A stretch of 64,000 nt of DNA from Zelopaecilomyces penicillatus (Eukaryota > Ascomycota > Sordariomycetes > Hypocreales > Pseudodiploosporaceae): NCBI GenBank assembly GCA_005765155.1, contig VCCP01000007.1:1381501-1445500 (forward strand), written 5' to 3'. The notes beneath the pieces were generated by a model, which was not told the DNA's origin, searched no databases, and saw only the letters and a program-made list of their open reading frames with translations. Within the stretch, counting starts at the first letter, position 1; the number at the start of each line of letters is the position of its first letter. Positions 58,094 through 64,000 of this stretch are shown one piece after another. The position numbers and the translations under genes were made by a program.

Positions 58094-58145
58094 GTGTAAA
58101 AGGTGCGCCATTTGTGGGGGTGCGCCATTAGGGGGTGCTTTGACT
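58094..58145 (-). repeat. Right terminal inverted repeat (52 bp)
   Basis: Reverse complement begins AGTCAAAGCACC. It has the same two ATGGCGCACC copies. Where the left repeat has CG next to the C-run, this one has TA. Confidence 0.9.
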
Positions 58146-61100
58146 TAGCGCTGCATGACCTCCCGGTGGGTTGCTGCCCTTGGTTGTCTGAAGCTCACTA
58201 TAATCCCTAATCTAGCACTTGAAGCCTTTTTAGGCAAATTCTTGTACAATTGAGCACTTCCTGCTGACTACTAACATGACTCATGTCTTGGCGTTGGTCT
58301 ACAACGATCGGGGACAGACAAAAACTGAGTCGCGAGTTTACTTTATGAATCAGAGGGCCGGTGGGTTGATTTACGTGTAATTGCATCTTAAGATTTGGTT
58401 GTTGCGACTAACTTTCCGCTTGGGCAGATGTCATCATAACATCAAACTGATCCCACTTTAGGACCAAGGGACCTGAACGTTGTGTTCACCGATGATCTTA
58501 TACTGCCAAATCTACAAATGTTCTAACTATACAAATAGCTGTTTGAGAAGCGACGACGAATGCCTGCAGGTAACCCAGTTATATAAGGAGGATGAAACTG
58601 GGTAGACACAGGCAAGTCCTGCAAACCGTGTTAGCTTGCCCGACTTTATATATATCAAGCACAAAGAAGAGCTGGCCGTGCTTACGACTGTATTCTGGGC
58701 ACCCTAATCAAAGCAGCTAAAGCAAACAACAAAGTTATTTTTAAAAGAATAATCTATCTGGGATGCGTGAAATAGAAAGTAAGCGCTTTAAGATGCATAG
58801 CATGTTGGCTTGCTGCGGGATACCGAAAAAGAAGGACAGGTACAGATCTTCCAAGACGCTATGAGAGGTGGTTCGGACTGACAAAGTTTGTTGTCATCTC
58901 TGCAACTATATTGTTAATGAGCTAGAAAAACTTACAATGTCAAAGCCCCTTCAACCTTCCTTGTTACATCTAGCTGGTGCCTTTAGGACATGGCTAGCTG
59001 TCATGGAATACCAGCAAAGGAAATCGATCGATAAGCCTCCACATTATCTGCCATTTCTTCATGAAGCCATTCTAGACACAAGCTGACAGCAGGATGAAGG
59101 GGAGCCGTTCCTGACTCTTAGCCATTGGCTCTTGGCTGGACTAGCCAGGTGTACTAAATGAATCTATGAGAGTCAACGGGCGTAATCACAAGTGCGGCCC
59201 GACTTGAAGCGAAGCAGCTAATCGACAGGAACTAGTCTGACTTCCATTGAACTTTCTTTCTATTAGTGCTCTTCAATCTACGTAGTAACTGGGCCGTTGC
59301 CCTTGTGTATTGAAATATCTGACAGTGGAGCCAATTAGCGTAGTTGGACCCCCTCTGCGTTGTGGCATTGCGGTAGATGTAGCAAAACTATTCAAGGCGT
59401 ATCCCACTCATCATACTAGGATTCTTGGGAGGATATGGTTTTGGATCCTATGGACCAAGGGTATAAAGAGCTCGACCGTTGACCGGAGCATCGGTTCGAG
59501 TGCTAGCCCTGGCCATGGAGCTTGGCGGTGGGTTTACGAGCTGGAACCAATTATTCAACTCGATGGGCGATGGTGGAAACATGGTTCTGGAAATGGTTGC
59601 CGTAGCTATGGGCGACGTGATCGGAGACAGGTTGACTGCTGGCGTCTATCATCTCTATAACCGTCAGGGTACAGTTATTCTTTCCCTTATTCTGAATGGT
59701 GTGGCAGGAACCGGATCTTCGCTGCCTAGCGGCTAGATCAGCAGCATAGAACACCTATCTGCTGAAGCATTTTGATACCAATAAAACTTTCCATGAACCT
59801 TTCGGCGTGCGTCTCAAGTAATAACGGCTTCTTGATATCTTCTTCTCCCGTTAGTCTCGGCACTTGCCCTGCATCTACTGACATGGCCCCCCTTGCTTTC
59901 CAGGGGACAACTGGGACCAGAACTAGCAGTGTTTGATCTTGTGATTATGCATCTTTGAAAACGCAATGGCCCATGATGAATAGTGTTGAGCAGCCATTCT
60001 ATAACAGGCCAGGCCGTGATAGCGAACAAACATGCAATGCCGTCATTCTTGTGGGTACCGGATGGTTTTTGCACAGGGCAGGGTTGCAAGTTTCAGCCAC
60101 TCATCGATTTAGCCAATAGATTCGCCAGGATTCGCCAGGCAAGTCATGTCATGTCTTGAACATAGGAGTATATGCTGTAGGTTGTGCAAGGTGGATTCAT
60201 CTTTTGCACCACATCATGATAGCGAGAGCTAAATTTTATTTGCCTGGCCCGCTTCCAGAACAATCCGATGCCTCGATTTGCGTTGCAAGGTTGCAAATTG
60301 CAAACTCAACCAGCCTTGATCAAGTTGGTAGAATTTGCCGGGAACACGGGGCCTGAAGTATCAATTGACAGTTTCCATGTTGTGAACCTTTGGTGGTGCG
60401 AGCAGAGCGAGAACTTCAAAAGTGGAGTGTGGCAAGAGTGGCTGCTCATTACTGGGAGTTTTGCCATCGTGAAATGGAAGCTTCATTCATGTCGGAGACA
60501 TTGCGCTAGAATGGGCACCAAGTGGTTCCATCACGTTTGTCGACCCAATTAAAGCTGCTGCTGAGGTACTCGAGTTTCTTTTTCTTGTTTTGCCCTGTCT
60601 CCATGGACTCTATCTCAGTGGATGAGCAAGGATTCACTATGCGTGACGTGGCTACTGGACCTGGGCTTTGGTTCTGCAGGAGATGCAGCCACATACATTG
60701 TCAATACCTACTTTTCTGTACTGCACGCATATAATCGCAGATACCTTACTGAAGGTGACACTATGAGCTGCAGTCTAAGGGGGTATGTAGGGATGATACT
60801 TTACAGACACAGCAAAACTCAAAATTGGTTGAAACTAAGAACAAATTTCCATCTGGGCAGGGAGATAAGCGATTCCCCGGTGTCGCAGTTGGGCTCATAA
60901 CTCCATACTTACCTACCTGTCCATCATTGTACCCTTTGCTTGGTTATTAATGCAAGCAGAGGCGATGATCCAGGTGGTGAGTTCTGGCACGCTAGTATAG
61001 GCAGTTCATCAATTCAGGTATTCCATCCTCATAGCCCTATTCATCTATTATGTTTCTACTTCTTCTTAGAGAAAAGTTTGATTGATAGTCTACTTCCAGT

Positions 61101-61550
61101 CAATATAACCATTGCAATTGCTATCTCTTTATGATGTCAACAAGAGACTTGTAGTTGCCCGTGTAAATAAGTACCTAGTAAATTTACCGATCAATATTTA
61201 GCAAGTACTCACTACTTAGATGATCGTCAAATTATTAATACACTGAGAAGTCCTGAGAACGTGATCATATCACGTATCTATCAATTTCATCTCATATCAT
61301 ATAGCGGTACTTGTTGATATACAGTACCTAGGTACCCTGTCAAACTTGGTACAGGTACGTACCTAGTCGTTAGCCCATTGAGTTAGCACCTCTTTGGCAA
61401 ATGCCCCTCCTTCGACCCCCCACCTCGACCTTTTGTAGTAGAAGGAAAAAAAAAGTTCATGTTGCGCCGATACAGGTGAACGAAAGCCCTCTCCGTTTCC
61501 CCTTGATCTGGAAATCATACCAATTTTCGCTGTGCAAGAGAAAAAGAATC
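58146..61550. other. Gene-poor region between TIR element and ADE5,7
   Basis: 3.4 kb without an intact gene. Frames around 59460-59736 and 60240-60800 have protein-like composition but are short and out of phase with each other (see the relic entry). TACCTAGGTA occurs at 61325-61334 just upstream of the purine gene. Confidence 0.45.
60240..60770 (+). pseudogene. Frame-broken relic of an unidentified, possibly membrane-associated protein
   Basis: Protein-like segments follow one another in different plus-strand frames. The first contains DSFHVVNLWWCEQSENF and WLLITGSFAIVKWK. A shifted frame continues with DIALEWAPSGSITFVDPIKA and a hydrophobic FLFLVLPCLHGLYL. A third contains GSAGDAATYIVNTYFSVLHA. 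No splice sites link the frames cleanly, so frameshift decay is more likely than introns. No family was recognised. An earlier in-frame stretch at 59479-59736 may belong to the same relic or be unrelated. Confidence 0.35.
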
Positions 61551-63908
61551 ATGGCAGATCTCCGCATTCTTCTCATCGGCAACGGTGGCCGTGAGCACGC
61601 TTTGGCCTGGAAGCTCAGCCAGTCACCCCGCGTCGAGTCCATCTTGGCGGTGCCGGGCAACGGAGGCACCGCATCTTGCCCCAAGGTGACCAACATCACC
61701 TCTGTGTCGGCTGATGATTTTCCAGCCCTTGTACAGTTTGCCCAGTCCAACGGTATCGGACTCGTCGTGCCCGGGCCTGAGGCGCCGCTTGTCGATGGCA
61801 TCGAAGGCTTCTTCCGCAAAGCAGGTATTCCCTGCTTTGGCCCCTCCAAGGAGGCTGCTCGCCTCGAGGGCAGCAAAACGTTTTCGAAAGATTTTATGGA
61901 CAAGTTCAACATTCCCACAGCCGCCTACGCAAACTTCTCCGACTACAACAAAGCCGTCGAATACATTGAGAATATCAGCCACGATGTCGTAATTAAGGCA
62001 ACTGGTTTAGCAGCTGGCAAGGGAGTCATCATCCCCCAGACTAAGCAAGAGGCAAAGGATGCTCTCAAGCAAATCATGGTGGACAAGGCGTTTGGCGACG
62101 CTGGCCAGGAGGTTGTCATTGAAGAACTTCTTCTCGGTGACGAGCTTAGCGTTCTTACCTTCTGCGACGGGTACACCATTCGATCTCTTCCTCTCGCCCA
62201 GGACCACAAGCGGATATTTGATGGAGATGAAGGTCCCAACACCGGAGGCATGGGATGCTATGCGCCTACCAACATTGCCACTCCTGAGTTGATCCAGAAA
62301 ATTGACAAGGAAATTCTTGAGCCCACTATTTTGGGCTTGCGAAGAGAAAAGATGCCATTCCGCGGAGTCTTGTTCACTGGCCTCATGATCACTAGCTCTG
62401 GCCCCAAGGTTTTGGAGTATAATGTGCGGTTTGGGGACCCCGAGACCCAAACGGTGCTCCCCTTGCTCTCTGCCGACACTGATTTGGCTGAGATCATGCT
62501 TGCATGCACTGGCGGATATTTGGATAACTGCCACATTTCCATCGAGGACAAATTCAGTGCTACTGTCGTCCTTGCCGCTGGAGGTTATCCAGGATCATAT
62601 GCCAAGGGAACTCCTATGAAAGTTCAGTCACCACCCGTAGGCAGCACTATTTTCCACGCGGGTACAACTTTGGACGGTGACCAGCTAAAGAGCTCTGGAG
62701 GTCGAGTGATTGCCATCAATTCTGTGGGTGATTCGCTCCGGGCTGCTGTTGATGCGTCATATAGCGCGCTGTCTTCCGGTGTCATTGAGTTTGATGGCAT
62801 GTTCTACCGAAAGGATATCGCCCATCGCGCTTTCAGGTCCCCCAGCAACAAGGCCGCTATGACATATGCCCAAGCCGGCGTAGATATTCAGGCTGGCAAC
62901 GACTTCGTGGAAAAGATTAAGAAGGCCGTGGCAAGCACCAAGCGTGCAGGTGCGAGTGCTGAGATCGGAGGATTCGGCGGTGAAATTGATCTTTCTCAGT
63001 GCGGATACCCAAATGCCCCCATCTTAGTTGGAGCTATTGACGGTGTTGGAACCAAGCTCATGATTGCACAAGCCGTCAAGAAGCACGATACAGTGGGTAT
63101 TGACTTGGTTGCTATGAATGTCAACGACCTCATTGTTCAGGGAGCCACACCGTTGATGTTCCTGGATTATTATGGTTGCAGCAAACTAGATCTTGCCTCG
63201 GCCGCTGCGTTTGTTGAGGGCGTTGCCGCTGGATGCCGGCAGGCTGGATGCGCCTTGGTCGGCGGCGAGACAGCCGAGATGCCTGGCATGTACCAGGGCG
63301 AAGACTACGATGCTGCTGGCTGTGCAGTTGGTGCCGTCGCCAGCGGCGGTATACTACCATTGAAGGATGCCATGCGCGAGGGCGATGTGCTGCTGGGCCT
63401 GTGTTCAAATGGCGTTCACTCAAATGGATTCTCACTCGTGCGCAGAATTGTGGAAAGCGCGGGTCTGAATTATGCTGCACAGGCGCCATGGGACAGCTCC
63501 AAGAGCGTTGGCGAATCGCTCCTGACACCAACACGCATCTACGTCAAGAGCCTATTACCCATCTTGGGCCAAGTCAAGGGCCTCGCACACATTACTGGAG
63601 GAGGACTGACCGAGAACGTGCCACGAATGTTGCCCGACTCACTGGCCGCCGAAATTTCCTTTGGCTCCTGGGAAATCCTGCCTGTATTCCAGTGGCTTAA
63701 GCAGGCTGGCAACGTGGAGCCGACCGAGATGTTACGCACCTTCAACGCAGGCATCGGCATGGTGATTGCCGTTGAGGCCGACAAGGCCGACGTGGTGGCT
63801 GCGACGCTCACAGCTGGAGAAGAGAAGGTCTATCGGATTGGACGTTTGGTCAAGCGGGAGCAGGGCCAGCAAGGCTGCTTCTTTGAGAAGCTTGAGTCGT
63901 GGGTTTGA
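61551..63908 (+). CDS. ADE5,7: Bifunctional GARS-AIRS purine enzyme
   Basis: Single exon, 785 residues from MADLRILLIGNGGREHALAW. Residues 1-430 are glycinamide ribonucleotide synthetase (PurD): N-terminal GNGGREHALAW, ATP-grasp core with KATGLAAGKGV and EELLLGDELSVL, then NTGGMGCYAPT and EYNVRFGDPETQ. Residues about 440-785 are AIR synthetase (PurM): GAIDGVGTKLMIA, DLVAMNVNDLIVQGATPLMF, LVGGETAEMPGMY, SNGVHSNGFSLVRR and HITGGGLTENVPRML. The two domains catalyse steps 2 and 5 of de novo IMP synthesis and are fused as in other fungi. All catalytic blocks look intact. An in-frame ATG at 61401 would add 50 basic residues, but the family start is at 61551. The promoter lies in the gene-poor region to the left. 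Confidence 0.96.
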   Translation: MADLRILLIGNGGREHALAWKLSQSPRVESILAVPGNGGTASCPKVTNITSVSADDFPALVQFAQSNGIGLVVPGPEAPLVDGIEGFFRKAGIPCFGPSKEAARLEGSKTFSKDFMDKFNIPTAAYANFSDYNKAVEYIENISHDVVIKATGLAAGKGVIIPQTKQEAKDALKQIMVDKAFGDAGQEVVIEELLLGDELSVLTFCDGYTIRSLPLAQDHKRIFDGDEGPNTGGMGCYAPTNIATPELIQKIDKEILEPTILGLRREKMPFRGVLFTGLMITSSGPKVLEYNVRFGDPETQTVLPLLSADTDLAEIMLACTGGYLDNCHISIEDKFSATVVLAAGGYPGSYAKGTPMKVQSPPVGSTIFHAGTTLDGDQLKSSGGRVIAINSVGDSLRAAVDASYSALSSGVIEFDGMFYRKDIAHRAFRSPSNKAAMTYAQAGVDIQAGNDFVEKIKKAVASTKRAGASAEIGGFGGEIDLSQCGYPNAPILVGAIDGVGTKLMIAQAVKKHDTVGIDLVAMNVNDLIVQGATPLMFLDYYGCSKLDLASAAAFVEGVAAGCRQAGCALVGGETAEMPGMYQGEDYDAAGCAVGAVASGGILPLKDAMREGDVLLGLCSNGVHSNGFSLVRRIVESAGLNYAAQAPWDSSKSVGESLLTPTRIYVKSLLPILGQVKGLAHITGGGLTENVPRMLPDSLAAEISFGSWEILPVFQWLKQAGNVEPTEMLRTFNAGIGMVIAVEADKADVVAATLTAGEEKVYRIGRLVKREQGQQGCFFEKLESWV

Positions 63909-64000
63909 AAGCGTCTGGGAACAGGGAGTAGTGACTTTATAATTATGGCTGATGAATGAGGGTGAGGGAATGAAGCGTAGGAAGGTGGCTGACTGGGAAT

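Larger units (their letters stand above)
57344..58145. mobile_element. TIR element with AT-rich core, Tc1/mariner-pogo type (non-autonomous remnant)
   Basis: An 802-bp element bounded by 52-bp terminal inverted repeats that match except at three positions. Each terminus begins AGTCAA, and the element is flanked on both sides by TA (57342-57343 and 58146-58147), the target duplication of Tc1/mariner/pogo elements. The roughly 700-bp core (57396-58093) is almost entirely A/T, nearly lacks CpG, and holds no transposase frame. This is the picture left by repeat-induced point mutation of a duplicated fungal transposon, or a natural AT-rich MITE. Fungal Fot1-like elements also begin AGTCAA as far as I know; membership in that family needs a database comparison. 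Boundaries were read directly. Confidence 0.85.

Noticed and set aside
59310..59736. Overlapping ORFs of 116 and 85 codons
   Set aside because: Protein-like composition but no recognised family, no clear start context and no joinable exons; mentioned only as possible relic.
1..64000. tRNA genes, rRNA and CRISPR-like arrays
   Set aside because: No convincing A-box/B-box pair or cloverleaf, no rRNA-like stretch and no regularly spaced repeats were seen by eye; a tRNAscan-SE run would settle the tRNA point.

Overview
The window is nuclear DNA of a filamentous ascomycete, most likely a sordariomycete and possibly of the order Hypocreales. The evidence is: short introns (about 50-190 nt) with GTAAGT/GTATGT-type donors, CTAAC-type branch sites and YAG acceptors; CT-rich leaders; long intergenic spacers; and a gene set typical of hyphal fungi (NDT80/VIB-1-type regulator, HAM-2 STRIPAK subunit, WSC-domain peroxidase, DUF7730 proteins, TSC2). 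No prokaryotic features, CRISPR arrays, rRNA or convincing tRNA genes were seen. All exon boundaries were placed by hand from splice signals and reading-frame continuity, so none is backed by transcripts.

Layout, left to right. 1-3068: long upstream region and leader of an NDT80-family regulator (3069-5139, +). 6342-7233 (+): DUF2011 protein. 7777-11396 (+): seven-exon HAM-2/STRIP subunit of STRIPAK. 11863-12912 (-): MARVEL-type four-helix membrane protein. 14198-15439 (+): DUF7730 protein. 16178-17425 (+): PLP-dependent serine/threonine dehydratase. 21398-24228 (+): secreted heme peroxidase with three WSC domains, behind a 4-kb gene-free region. 24710-25344 (+): CENP-S/MHF1 histone-fold protein. 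26279-27363 (-): a second serine/threonine dehydratase, paralogous to the first and sharing its intron position. 30592-32208 (+): a second DUF7730-like protein. 32521-34408 (-): DNA polymerase delta subunit 2, divergent from 35176-36039 (+), a CAF16-type ABC ATPase. 36529-39105 (-): CENP-I/Mis6. 40051-44859 (-): TSC2/tuberin. 47685-50963 (+): importin-alpha exporter CSE1. 52319-54331 (-): a PH-like-domain protein. 54332-61550: a gene-poor stretch holding an 802-bp TIR element with an extremely AT-rich core and a frame-broken gene relic. 61551-63908 (+): bifunctional purine enzyme GARS-AIRS (ADE5,7).

Most genes are conserved housekeeping genes: replication, kinetochore, nuclear transport, TORC1 control and purine synthesis. 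Accessory or adaptive content is limited to the WSC peroxidase, the duplicated dehydratases, the DUF7730 proteins and the transposable element. No new multi-gene system is evident. The items most worth a second look are the RIP-like TIR element, the inverted dehydratase pair around the peroxidase, the possible upstream-ORF control at the VIB-1-like and TSC2 starts, the in-frame alternative acceptor in ham-2, and the broken gene at about 60.2-60.8 kb.
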